From positions 124,001-188,000 of the forward strand of contig NZ_JPME01000015.1 of NCBI RefSeq assembly GCF_000732605.1: 64,000 bases of DNA, written 5' to 3'. The notes under the pieces were generated by a model. That model was given only the letters and a program-made list of their open reading frames with translations, did not search any database and had not been told where the DNA came from. This document shows, piece by piece, positions 27,971 to 35,501 of the stretch. Origin of the DNA: Lacrimispora celerecrescens (GTDB lineage Bacteria; Bacillota; Clostridia; Lachnospirales; Lachnospiraceae). Position 1 is the first letter of the stretch, and each line of letters begins with the position of its first letter. The translations under genes were made by a program, and so were the position numbers.

Positions 27971-28725
27971 TAGGAATCAAAATTAAGGTGCTTCCAGGTA
28001 AGAGCAACATTTTTACCGCGTCGTTCCCCAGTGAAGAGTGCAATGTAAAAATAAACTCTCTATTTTAGTGGTAAGCGCCATCCCTGGGTATACTCTGGTA
28101 CGTGATAGGACTTCCCGGTATCATCAGCACGATTATGAGAATTTTTCTGGAATAGGATTGTCGAGCGCCCACAGGAACCACTTTGTCTGCTCAATGGTGA
28201 AATAGTTCACCTTATACTCCTTCTTGGCCTTACGGCCCTGTTTCTGTTTCCCAGAATAGATAATGGGATTGATTATATGCAGGCTTCACCAACAGCGTAA
28301 CTCAACATTGCACTGATAATGGCCAGATCCTTAGATATGGTCCCTTCTGATAAGCCTCCTTTCTTTCCATCCTGTCGCACATCATCTTTTCTCAGGGATT
28401 CCGAAATACGGGGGAGAATCCAAAGCTCTAATTTACGTTTATAATCGTGATATGTAGTTTTTTCAAGGACAAGAGGAGCCATGTCTTTGAGATATGAAAC
28501 GGAAAGGTCCTTAAGAGTCATGCGTTCACCTTTTACGTTTTTGCAGGCCTTAACATCTCTCTCAAAGTCTACAACAAATTCATTGAGAGCCTTATCTATT
28601 TGACGTTTTGTCATGCCTGACTCCGGTGTGTATGTATTTGTTTCGATTATTTGAGGACCATCAGAGCATCGGCTGTTGCTAACCGTTACTTGAAAAGAGG
28701 TTCCGCGCTGCCTTATGCTTGCCAT
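27964..28725 (-). pseudogene. int: Tyrosine recombinase (phage/ICE integrase), degraded
   Basis: The first 150 residues from ATG 28725 read well: an arm-binding N-terminus (MASIRQRGTSFQVTVSN) and the SAM-like core-binding domain ending LSYAVGEACI. The frame then breaks. In another frame it continues NPIIYSGKQKQGRKAKKEY...ALDNPIPEKFS, shifts again to NRADDTGKSYHVPEYTQGWR, and then LPLK-stop-RVYFYIALFTGERRGKN, where TAG replaces the expected Trp codon. It ends at TGA 27964. The first catalytic arginine box (GERRG) remains, but the HxxR and tyrosine boxes are gone. The enzyme is dead and marks the left end of the island. Confidence 0.88.
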
Positions 28726-28831
28726 AGTATCATTCCTTTTCTATTTTTATGTTGAGTATAAAAATATACGCCTCTTGCCAGGAAATATTCTCCTAAATTA
28801 TGTCCTGAGAGACTATAAGGAGAATTAGAAT

Positions 28832-29072
28832 TTAACGAAATTCTCTTCCGCAATTTGGGCAGCGGCGTGAATTCCGGGCACCTAAAAATTTGTGGCAATA
28901 AGGACACCGATCTAAAATAGCTTCCGCTATAAGCGTAACGCCATAAACATAAAATCATAACCTTACCTTTAATTGACACATCAAGAAGAATATTCAATAA
29001 AATAGCAAGCAGCGTAGACATAACCAGTACTATATTGTCAATTCGTTTTTGTTTTTTAACTTGTTTCCTCAT
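28832..29072 (-). pseudogene. Small membrane zinc-ribbon protein, frameshifted
   Basis: From ATG 29072 the product is MRKQVKKQKRIDNIVLVMST and a hydrophobic helix up to about GKVMIL. The expected continuation lies one frame over: VYGVTLIAEAILDRCPYC, HKFLGARNSRRCPNCGREFR and a stop at 28832. The two CxxC pairs form a zinc ribbon. A single-base indel near 28945 separates the halves. Family not identified. It is probably another decayed cargo gene, or a sequencing error. Confidence 0.6.
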
Positions 29073-29188
29073 ATGGCGTCTTCTGTAGGGATTAAAGATT
29101 CTTTATAGATTGTAACATATTCGTGGGGGAAATCAAAGTATTTATAAAACTACAAATTAAAACTAACCAATTAGTATTTAATGTATTA

Positions 29189-29220
29189 TTGTACATTGAG
29201 AACTTAATATTGATAGTTAG
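29189..29220 (+). repeat. Upstream repeat, copy 1
   Basis: TGTACATTGAGAACTTAATA plus TTGATAGTTAG. The copy at 39621-39651 matches at 29 of 31 positions, and a diverged copy lies at 35416-35444. It is 53 bp before a GNAT gene. Confidence 0.65.
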
Positions 29221-29272
29221 TAGAAATTGGTGTATTCTTGTCTTAAAAGGATAGAATATGTAGAGGAGCATT

Positions 29273-29824
29273 ATGGAGCACTTAGGCACAGAATATATAA
29301 AAACTTCAAGATTAATATTGCGTAGATTTACAATAGAAGATGCTGAAGCTATGTACAATAACTGGGCATCTAGTGAAGAAGTGACCAAGTATTTAACGTG
29401 GCCAGCTCATAACCAAGTATCTATAAGTCAAACAATTCTGGAGGAATGGACGGCATACTATTATAAAAAAGATTACTATCAATGGGCAATTGTTCTTAAA
29501 GAAAATGGATTTGATCCAATTGGGTGTATTGGTGTTAATCATCATGATGATGCTGTAAAACTGGCTCATATAGGATACTGTATTGGACAACAATGGTGGC
29601 AAAAAGGAATTACATCTGAAGCATTGCAATGTGTAATGGATTTTCTGTTTGACAAGGTTGGAATACAGCGTGTTGAATCAAGACATGATCCTAAAAATGC
29701 AAATTCGGGTGCTGTTATGAGAAAGTGTGGCATGAAGTATGAGGGGACGCTAAGAAAGGCTGATTGGAATAATCAAGGTATTTGTGATGCTTGTTACTAT
29801 TCTTTATTGGCAAGTGAAAGATAG
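29273..29824 (+). CDS. GNAT-family N-acetyltransferase (RimJ/RimL type)
   Basis: 183 residues. It opens with the family signature TSRLILRRFTIEDAEAMYNN and has the acetyl-CoA binding block GYCIGQQWWQKGITSEALQC and the later NANSGAVMRKCGMKYEGTLR. These enzymes acetylate amino groups of proteins or small molecules; the substrate is unknown. AGAGGAG precedes the ATG. It is AT-rich like its surroundings and sits inside the tRNA-Thr island, so it is probably acquired cargo. Confidence 0.92.
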   Translation: MEHLGTEYIKTSRLILRRFTIEDAEAMYNNWASSEEVTKYLTWPAHNQVSISQTILEEWTAYYYKKDYYQWAIVLKENGFDPIGCIGVNHHDDAVKLAHIGYCIGQQWWQKGITSEALQCVMDFLFDKVGIQRVESRHDPKNANSGAVMRKCGMKYEGTLRKADWNNQGICDACYYSLLASER

Positions 29825-29854
29825 ATGTTTAGTTTAATAAAAATTATATTATGG

Positions 29855-29891
29855 ACTACTAACTATGAAATATTAGGTTAGTAGTTTTTTT
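29855..29891 (+). terminator. Terminator after the first GNAT gene
   Basis: ACTACTAAC (29855-29863) / GTTAGTAGT (29877-29885) with a 13-base loop, then a T-run. Confidence 0.8.
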
Positions 29892-29924
29892 ATACTCAAG
29901 AGAACTGATATTGTATGGAGGATT

Positions 29925-29958
29925 AAAAAACTCCCTGCAAGCTATGCCTACAAGGAGT
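29925..29958 (-). terminator. Terminator of the minus-strand secreted-protein gene
   Basis: On the minus strand, ACTCCTTGTAGGC and GCTTGCAGGGAGT pair around ATA with some G-U pairs, followed by TTTTTT. Confidence 0.75.
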
Positions 29959-29989
29959 GCTTTATAATTTCTCACCTGTTTATCAGGGG

Positions 29990-30319
29990 TTATCTTCCGC
30001 AACCACGACCGCCGAAGCCTCTTCCTCCAAAACTGCCGCCGTTTGCCACACAGTAATCGAACATTTCCACATAATATCCCCTGTCAGCAGAAGCAATATC
30101 GCCGTCTGCGATCGCCTTGTCGAGATTGGATTCAAAATCTTCTTTGCTTAGAAAGTTTCCGTTGGAATCTCTCATCAGGTCGTACCCTAAGCCGCCGCAA
30201 GAAGCATAGTCGGCAGCCTCTGTTTTGTACCGTGCATTTGAAGGAGCTGCAAATGCAACTGTTGCCATAGACAGTGCCAATACTACTACTGAAACGAGTG
30301 AAATTAGTTTCTTCTTCAT
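29990..30319 (-). CDS. Small secreted protein with Gly/Arg-rich C-terminus
   Basis: 109 residues from ATG 30319, chosen because an AGAGGT site precedes it and because it gives a clean signal peptide (MKKKLISLVSVVVLALSMAT then VAFAA). The mature part is acidic in its middle (EDFESNLDKAIADGDIASAD) and holds two cysteines. It ends with GG(S)FGGRGFGGRGCGR, a basic glycine-rich tail. I do not recognise the family. A cell-surface or extracellular role is likely from the signal peptide alone. Confidence 0.7.
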   Translation of the reverse strand: MKKKLISLVSVVVLALSMATVAFAAPSNARYKTEAADYASCGGLGYDLMRDSNGNFLSKEDFESNLDKAIADGDIASADRGYYVEMFDYCVANGGSFGGRGFGGRGCGR

Positions 30320-30499
30320 ATTAACTACCTCTTTCTTAATATATTTGCTTTTTACTAGCATACATAAAGGATAATATTATTATGTGTAGAAAGTATGGAG
30401 AAATTTTTGCATATAAAACTATTTTGAGAAGAATGTCATCATACAGTGGAAACGGATATCGTGTGTAATGGTAATAAAAAATTAGTATTTAAAAGAATA

Positions 30500-30528
30500 T
30501 TGACAATCGAATATGCTAGTTGGATAAT
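30500..30528 (+). promoter_or_regulatory. Promoter of the second GNAT gene
   Basis: Consensus TTGACA (30500-30505), 17-base spacer, GATAAT (30523-30528), ending 38 bp before the start codon. Confidence 0.6.
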
Positions 30529-30566
30529 ATAAGGATTATTATATGGTATCTAGGAGGAATCTTTTC

Positions 30567-30998
30567 ATGATAAACATGAATTACGCAAATGAAAGTGATT
30601 TAAATTTTTGGCTTTCGCTTGATAAACACTTAAGTAAGGGAGAGCTTGAAAGAAAAATCCTTCAAAAACAATGCTACATAATAGAATATGATGGAAAGCG
30701 TGTTGGAGTATTGAGATATAATTTATTTTGGGATAATATACCGTTTTTGAATATGATATTTTTTAGTCCAGAATACCGTGCAAAAGGTATCGGTAAGCAG
30801 ACGATGGTTGCATGGGAAAATGAAATGAAGTTATTAGGCTACGTCGCAGTAATGACATCAACCAATTCTGATGAACAAGCTCAACATTTTTATAGAAAGT
30901 TGGGGTATAAAGATTGTGGCTGTTTGATTCTTGATATACCGAAAATGGAACAACCCACGGAACTGTTTTTTATAAAATCTTTGCTTGTCAATAAATGA
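30567..30998 (+). CDS. GNAT-family N-acetyltransferase
   Basis: 143 residues from ATG 30567, chosen because AGGAGG (30552-30557) lies 9 bases upstream; an in-frame ATG at 30543 lacks a site. The acetyl-CoA motif is FFSPEYRAKGIGKQTMVAWE, followed by NSDEQAQHFYRKLGYKD, the standard GNAT C-terminal block. Substrate unknown. It has its own promoter and a downstream terminator, which gives it a self-contained cassette form within the island. Confidence 0.88.
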   Translation: MINMNYANESDLNFWLSLDKHLSKGELERKILQKQCYIIEYDGKRVGVLRYNLFWDNIPFLNMIFFSPEYRAKGIGKQTMVAWENEMKLLGYVAVMTSTNSDEQAQHFYRKLGYKDCGCLILDIPKMEQPTELFFIKSLLVNK

Positions 30999-31015
30999 AA
31001 ATATAATCGTATATT

Positions 31016-31047
31016 AACCAACTATCAATATTCATAGTAGGTTTTTT
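31016..31047 (+). terminator. Terminator after the second GNAT gene
   Basis: AACC-A-ACTAT / ATAGT-A-GGTT with one A-A mismatch, then a T-run. Confidence 0.65.
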
Positions 31048-31104
31048 ATTGCGAAAAATCAAGTGAATTAGGATTTGACTGAATAACAGGAAAGGAGGCT
31101 TAAA

Positions 31105-31147
31105 CCACCACATCTCAAACAAATTAAAGCAGCTTGAAATGTGGTGG
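31105..31147 (-). repeat. Inverted repeat downstream of the ymaF-like gene
   Basis: CCACCACAT (31105-31113) and ATGTGGTGG (31139-31147) are perfect 9-bp arms with a 25-base loop. It lies just past the stop of the minus-strand gene. There is no strong T-run, so terminator function is uncertain. Confidence 0.5.
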
Positions 31148-31156
31148 ACATAAATT

Positions 31157-31528
31157 TTAGGCTTCTTCACCGATAGGATCATTAATCAAGGTGGCCACTC
31201 TAAATTCATGAACGTGACCATCGCTCACTTCTGTTACGGATTCCAGAAAATGAACATGTCTGCCCCCACCAACAGGAATTGCAAGCGATGTTCTGCCACG
31301 AAACTCATGAAAATGATTTTCATAAAAATCTGTTCTAAATTTTACTTCATGAAAGTGACTCATGCCAGCAGGAATTGCTTCACCAGAAACTGTAGCAAAG
31401 CGATGATTATGGGGATCTTCTTCACGTTCTGCTATCTCTACGCTGCCTTGAACTTCATGAACGTGTGCCTGCCGCTTATCATGGCAATCACAACATTCTT
31501 TAAACCAATCTTTGTTATTGTTATTCAT
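31157..31528 (-). CDS. YmaF-family histidine-rich protein
   Basis: 123 residues built from repeated His-rich hairpins: QAHVHEVQGS, DPHNHRFATV, MSHFHEVKFR, NHFHEFRGRT, GGRHVHFLES and DGHVHEFRVA. This is the pattern of the YmaF family of Bacillus and Clostridium. The regular HxHE units suggest metal binding in a beta structure; no biochemical role is established. There is a CCDCHD cysteine cluster at residues 12-17. Inside the AT-rich island on the minus strand. Confidence 0.85.
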   Translation of the reverse strand: MNNNNKDWFKECCDCHDKRQAHVHEVQGSVEIAEREEDPHNHRFATVSGEAIPAGMSHFHEVKFRTDFYENHFHEFRGRTSLAIPVGGGRHVHFLESVTEVSDGHVHEFRVATLINDPIGEEA

Positions 31529-31699
31529 ATTGATTTACTCCTGTATTCCAATATTAGGAAAACTTTGTTTTCCATTATTATTATATGAAAATAATGAAAT
31601 AAGGTGTTGTCTCTAAGACGACCTATGGTATGGAATGAAGATTTTGGAAATCAAAAAGGAGCCAGTTTTATTTACTGGGGTATCCGGCTTCGGTCATTA

Positions 31700-31893
31700 A
31701 CTTTAAAGGGGCGAAAACTTATGATTTTCACCCCTGGAGTACACAATACAATCAAGATGGATAAGTGCTACAGAACTTCATATCAGGAACTAGGGGGAAG
31801 AAGTAAAAATGAGTGCTAAAAAGTTTTCCCTACGTTTGATAATCTGCACAGTAATAATATATGTTTTTTACATAGAATGTGTGAACAAGCTGT
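31700..31893 (+). repeat. Duplicated segment, copy A
   Basis: About 195 bp that recur, diverged, at 36083-36297. Best-conserved blocks: TGGAGTACACAATACAATCA, TATCAGGAACTAGG and CCCTACGTTTGATAATCTG. The start forms a hairpin AGGGGC-GAAAA / TTTTC-A-CCCCT with an ATG in the loop. Confidence 0.8.
31721..31819 (+). CDS. Short conserved ORF in duplicated segment A
   Basis: 32 residues (MIFTPGVHNTIKMDKCYRTS, then YQELGGRSKNEC). The paralogous ORF at 36105 conserves TPGVHNTI, KC.RT and YQELG.RS. Conservation at the peptide level suggests it is, or was, translated. AGGGG upstream is inside the hairpin. Function unknown. A longer frame opening at 31604 exists but has no ribosome site. Confidence 0.35.
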   Translation: MIFTPGVHNTIKMDKCYRTSYQELGGRSKNEC

Positions 31894-31920
31894 TAATTTA
31901 GAATTTTGAGGAGGTGCCGT

Positions 31921-32112
31921 GTGGCGTACTTGATAATAATGCAGGATAAAAGTAAAGCTGTAAACGAATGTAAGGAATTAGATGATGGAAGTGATTTATT
32001 AGATGATATGGATTGACTTCCAAAGAATCATGAACTAAAGGAGGTTATATATTTTGGTAAATTCCTAGCAGTGAGTTCATGGGAAGAATTACTGAAACAT
32101 GTTTCTGGCTAA
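31921..32112 (+). pseudogene. Small acidic protein gene with an in-frame TGA
   Basis: From GTG 31921 (GAGGAGGTG just upstream) the frame reads MAYLIIMQDKSKAVNECKEL, DDGSDLLDDMD, then TGA at 32014, and continues in the same frame LPKNHELKEVIYFGKFLAVS, SWEELLKHVSG to TAA 32112. The continuous 63-codon coding pattern across the stop suggests a former TGG (Trp) changed to TGA. Family not identified. It could also be a readthrough gene, but decay fits the surrounding region better. Confidence 0.5.
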
Positions 32113-32183
32113 TTCAGAAAACTGGAATTTCAAGAAGGAAGTAATATGCAAACTAAAGTTGAATATAAATCATGGGATATAAA

Positions 32184-32222
32184 GAAAAATGTCCCCAAGA
32201 TTAGTATGAGGACATTTTTCTA
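32184..32222. terminator. Bidirectional terminator
   Basis: GAAAAATGTCC (32184-32194) / GGACATTTTTC (32210-32220), an 11-bp perfect stem with A- and T-rich flanks. Confidence 0.8.
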
Positions 32223-32342
32223 ACAAAGGTTTAAGCAGTCAACAAATACTTCATTAACAACCTATTGTTATTTCCGCATTGCCATCCTGATACCTTCGTG
32301 TGATGTGTTTTTTGATGAACACAATATTATTATGAGCATAAT

Positions 32343-32738
32343 CTATATAAATATTATGGTAATAACAGTAAAAGAAAAAGAGAAAAAAGAAAGTATCGCA
32401 TAGGTTGCTAAATTACTATTAAACCGTGTTGTACCAAAACGGTTGCCTTCATATACACTTCCGGAACAAAACCATACAAGAAGAGGAATAAGTCCAAAAG
32501 GAGCCAACACAAAAAATAACCAGTATCCTGATTTGTCAAGATCAAGAAGACGTCTTATACAAATAGCAATGACAGGAATTAAAGATGTAAGACTATAAAG
32601 GACACACGGGATAACGAATACATCTGAGATTGCCATCAACATTGTCAATATAAATGCAACAATATTATTAAACAGAACTGCCATCCAAAAACCTCTTACT
32701 GTTGTACGATCCTCAAAGTTAACACAATTTTTCCACAT
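32343..32738 (-). CDS. DUF805 family membrane protein
   Basis: 131 residues. The family marker CIRRLLDLDKSGYWLFFVLA is clear, as is the closing GNRFG. Four hydrophobic helices are visible. DUF805 proteins (YhaH/YiiR relatives) are small integral membrane proteins of unknown function, often in mobile regions. Minus strand, inside the island. Confidence 0.82.
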   Translation of the reverse strand: MWKNCVNFEDRTTVRGFWMAVLFNNIVAFILTMLMAISDVFVIPCVLYSLTSLIPVIAICIRRLLDLDKSGYWLFFVLAPFGLIPLLVWFCSGSVYEGNRFGTTRFNSNLATYAILSFFSFSFTVITIIFI

Positions 32739-32850
32739 TGCAACATTCTTTCATAGTTTTTAATCCATCCTTCCAATTTTGTGTATTTCGTAAATATTGT
32801 ATCATAAAAAATTAATAATTTTATATAAATTAGAATTTTGAGGAGGGAAT

Positions 32851-33000
32851 ATGGATCAAAAATATAAAGTAGAAATTGAAATCACTGTTGAAAATGAAAT
32901 GCTTGAGTTATATGGACATGATGTAATTGATGATGTAGTTTTGGAAGCGTTAGATGAAGCACCATTCCAAGTGAATTCGATAACTGTAGTGAAGATATAG
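32851..33000 (+). CDS. Small hypothetical protein, 49 residues
   Basis: MDQKYKVEIEITVENEMLEL continues to VVKI and TAG 33000. The ATG has a strong GAGGAGG site 8 bases upstream. It is strongly acidic with a strand-helix-strand pattern. No family recognised. It probably shares a transcript with the Cys-rich ORF 31 bp downstream. Confidence 0.55.
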   Translation: MDQKYKVEIEITVENEMLELYGHDVIDDVVLEALDEAPFQVNSITVVKI

Positions 33001-33031
33001 ATTAAGATTGTCACAGAAAGGAGAGTACGGA

Positions 33032-33175
33032 GTGGAAGAAATAAAATACGAACATCCGAAATGTTATGAACCAGAAGAAGAAAATCCTTATCCCTTGTGT
33101 ATTGGCAATGGGAGTGCAGAATGTAATATCTGTTGTCTTTACGTGGATTTTCCAGAGCCGCCATTCGATAATTGA
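33032..33175 (+). CDS. Small cysteine-rich protein, 47 residues
   Basis: GTG start at 33032 with AAGGAGA 8 bases upstream. The product (MEEIKYEHPKCYEPEEENPY, then PLCIGNGSAECNICCLY) has five cysteines, including CNICC, which may bind metal. No family recognised. It ends at TGA 33175. Confidence 0.5.
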   Translation: MEEIKYEHPKCYEPEEENPYPLCIGNGSAECNICCLYVDFPEPPFDN

Positions 33176-33863
33176 GTAAACTGATATTTCTATGACAAAG
33201 GATCGTGTAAAATACAGACTGAATGCTCAACCTCATGCCACCTTTAAGGTTTTTAGTATTTAAAGAACTATCAAATAGCAATATTGCAGCGGTAAGTATA
33301 ACACCTGCGCTCCCCACTCAAAGCTATTATACGATCAGTGATGCTACCAGCATACGAAAGTCCGGCTGGTGCATTATCAATTTCACAATCGTCGTAGCTG
33401 CAATATATGATAGCAATCCAGGTATTGTATGTATTTCTGGACTTCCAGCGGCGGCAGGGGTGTAATATACGTGCAATATACGTATAATATACGCGTAATA
33501 TACAAGCGCATTTAGAACTTTGCAGGAATTTTTTTAATATCTGCAAGTAGTTCTTCCCTGCAAGAGTAATAAATCCATGTGAGCATCCGGTGTTGCGGAC
33601 TCGCCTTGTACTGTCAATGACTACGTTTGACAACCGTTTGCAGATTTCAATAAGTAGTAATGAATTTTATGTTCTGTCTTAAATTTCTGATCGACAATTC
33701 TGACAATATCATAATTATAAACCTCGCTATCTGTTTGAGGTTCGTTTCATGCTGCCCCCTATGTGATAAATAATTTAATAAAATTCGTGAACTATTATTG
33801 ATTTACCTAATATTATATATTAAAAGTAATATAGCTAAAAAATGAATAAGGAGTTATTATTAT
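33176..33863. other. Gap without a supported gene; probable relics
   Basis: No intact gene is supported. The minus strand between about 33230 and 33470 shows protein-like pieces (GSPEIHTIPGLLSYIAATTI, GVILTAAILLFDSSL) separated by stops, suggesting a decayed hydrophobic protein. A helically spaced repeat lies at 33464-33507, and a weak hairpin AACCTC / GAGGTT near 33719-33743. Confidence 0.35.
33464..33507. repeat. Four tandem 11-bp repeats (AATATACGNNN)
   Basis: AATATACGTGC, AATATACGTAT, AATATACGCGT and AATATACAAGC follow one another without gaps. The 11-bp period puts each unit on the same DNA face. Confidence 0.75.
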
Positions 33864-34223
33864 ATGGAATTATATGCATTCGCCTCTGAATTTCCGGAAT
33901 TATTTGCAATGTTAAATGAAACCGTTAGATCCACTATTGCGGCGAACAATATGACCGGAGAAGAGTCTCTCAGGGATTGGGACAATATGATTGATAATTT
34001 TGTTAGTAATTTCGAGTACGACGATTATTATGGACAGGAGATGGGAGAGAGTTTATCTCAGCAGATACCTTTTGATGGTTTCGGAGATAGGGACAGAGAT
34101 AGGGATAGAGATAGGGACAGAGACCGCCGCAGACGCCGCCGCCGTCGCTTTCATGATTTTAATTTAAGAGATATTATCAGACTTTTGTTTTTAAGACAAT
34201 TGTTCGACCGAAACCGTTTCTAA
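33864..34223 (+). CDS. Hypothetical protein with Asp-Arg repeat tail
   Basis: 119 residues; AAGGAG lies about 10 bases before the ATG. The first 75 residues are acidic and helical (NETVRSTIAANNMTGEESL). Then comes GDRDRDRDRDRDRDR, a run of eight Arg, and a final helix NLRDIIRLLFLRQLFDRNRF. The DNA under the repeat is a 12-bp minisatellite of GATAGGGACAGA type, so copy number can change by slippage. No family recognised. The mixed-charge tract could bind nucleic acid or form assemblies, which is speculation. Confidence 0.6.
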   Translation: MELYAFASEFPELFAMLNETVRSTIAANNMTGEESLRDWDNMIDNFVSNFEYDDYYGQEMGESLSQQIPFDGFGDRDRDRDRDRDRDRRRRRRRRFHDFNLRDIIRLLFLRQLFDRNRF

Positions 34224-34731
34224 GATTTAGTTGTAAAACCCGTATTTTCGCCTGGTAGTATAAACTTTCGTGTCTCCGCATGTGGAGTGTATAATAATGA
34301 TGACGAATTGTAGCCGGAAGGAGAAATAAGGGAAATTGAATTACAATATATTGTGGTTATGGAACAAAAACAGGGGAAATTTTAAGGCCGAAAAATGCAA
34401 ATTTTAGTCCATTCTTTTAACTGCCTTCACAGATAACGAAGGGCGGTAGGAGAGATATTACCTCCAAAACAGTGGATTGTAACATGTTGTTGTGATCACA
34501 GGCATCCCCCATAAATCAAAGATTAAGTATATGTTTTGGTATGAACTATTAAAAAGGGGGTTATAGCATACGATTGTGGTGGCGATCCCCAATATTGGGA
34601 ACATATAAAGGAATGTAATAACGATCCTGCTGGTTATTTAAAATGACCTGTGTAAAAAAATCACAATATGTGTTTTAACAATCCCACATTTCTCATTCAT
34701 AATATGATATCAGTTAAAAATATATCAACGT
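34224..34731. other. Intergenic stretch with remnants of small ORFs
   Basis: No complete gene is supported. A frame ending at TGA 34646 reads AYDCGGDPQYWEHIKECNN then DPAGYLK. It is preceded by AAAAAGGGGG and an ATA where an ATG would be expected (34563), so it looks like a small gene with a lost start. Another fragment near 34350-34420 reads YCGYGTKTGEILRPKNANF. Both resemble short mobile-element proteins without a recognised family. Confidence 0.35.
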
Positions 34732-34758
34732 GCGCTTGGCTTCGGCTGGGCGCTTTTT
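34732..34758 (+). terminator. Terminator with TTCG tetraloop
   Basis: GCGCTTGGC / GCTGGGCGC around TTCG (9 pairs, some G-U), then TTTTT. Confidence 0.8.
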
Positions 34759-34834
34759 GTGGGTGAAATAATGTGCTTTTATCTAAATTCACTTTTGAGA
34801 AGGAGTCAATAAGTACACCAGCAAGGTAAAGGTT

Positions 34835-35298
34835 TTAATTCATCATTAAAATTGTATAATTCAAAAAAGCTGCAAATATGCACCATATAAGATATGGTAT
34901 TTGTAAGTATGCTGCAAAAGTATTTATTTCATAAAACCGTTGGATCATTATAATTATTAGAATGATTAATAATATCAGCCATATAAAAGCAAGCAAATAT
35001 TGAGAAAATCCGAAAAAAATAATGCTCCAACAAAAGTTAAAGAAAAGTTGTAGTGCATAAATTTTTAGAGCTTTAGCTGAATTAACATTTCCTGACACAT
35101 AAATTATGTATGAAGATATTCCCATGAGGATATAAAGTATTGTCCAAACAATGGGAAAAATATTGGTTGGAGGGCTAAGGGAGGGTTTATTTAGTGAGGA
35201 ATATATTGACATGTTACCACTTATAAGGCTGAAAAAGATCCAACAGCCAAAGGTATAAGAATTGATATTGCAAGAGCACTTTTGTTAATAGGTTTCAT
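34835..35298 (-). pseudogene. tspO: TspO/MBR family membrane protein, frameshifted
   Basis: From ATG 35298 the frame reads MKPINKSALAISILIPLAVG, SFSAL and stops at TAA. One base over, it resumes ISGNMSIYSSLNKPSLSPP, then VWTILYILMGISSYIIY and three more helices to 34835, the typical TspO layout with KPSLSPP after the first helix. The break is one missing base at about 35221-35226. TspO proteins bind porphyrins and act in stress responses. The internal ATG at 35212 could give a truncated protein lacking helix 1. Confidence 0.75.
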
Positions 35299-35415
35299 AT
35301 AATGAACTCCATGTGTATTTTTAATAGTTTATGAGTTCAAATCAAAGAAAATGCGGGCATATAATCAAACATTAAAACAATCATTTGATTATGATAATTA
35401 TAATTTAATGAATTA

Positions 35416-35444
35416 TTGTGCACTGAAAACTTATATTGATAATA
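35416..35444 (+). repeat. Upstream repeat, copy 2 (diverged)
   Basis: TTGTGCACTGAAAACTT followed by ATATTGATAATAAA. Related to the copies at 29189 and 39621. It lies 58 bp before the third GNAT gene. Confidence 0.5.
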
Positions 35445-35501
35445 AATAAGTTAGATGATAGTATATTCAAAAGGATAATTTATATAATTGGAGGAGATAC
35501 C

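Noticed and set aside
29092-29388. Minus-strand frame opposite the first GNAT gene
   Set aside because: Antisense shadow with no coding features.
31604-31720. Upstream extension of the short ORF in duplicated segment A
   Set aside because: The conserved peptide and duplication begin near 31700; the extension has no ribosome site and no counterpart in copy B.
32856-33317. Minus-strand frame of 153 codons
   Set aside because: It overlaps two plus-strand small ORFs that have strong ribosome sites, and its product lacks a consistent pattern. Part of it may be a relic, noted in the gap entry.
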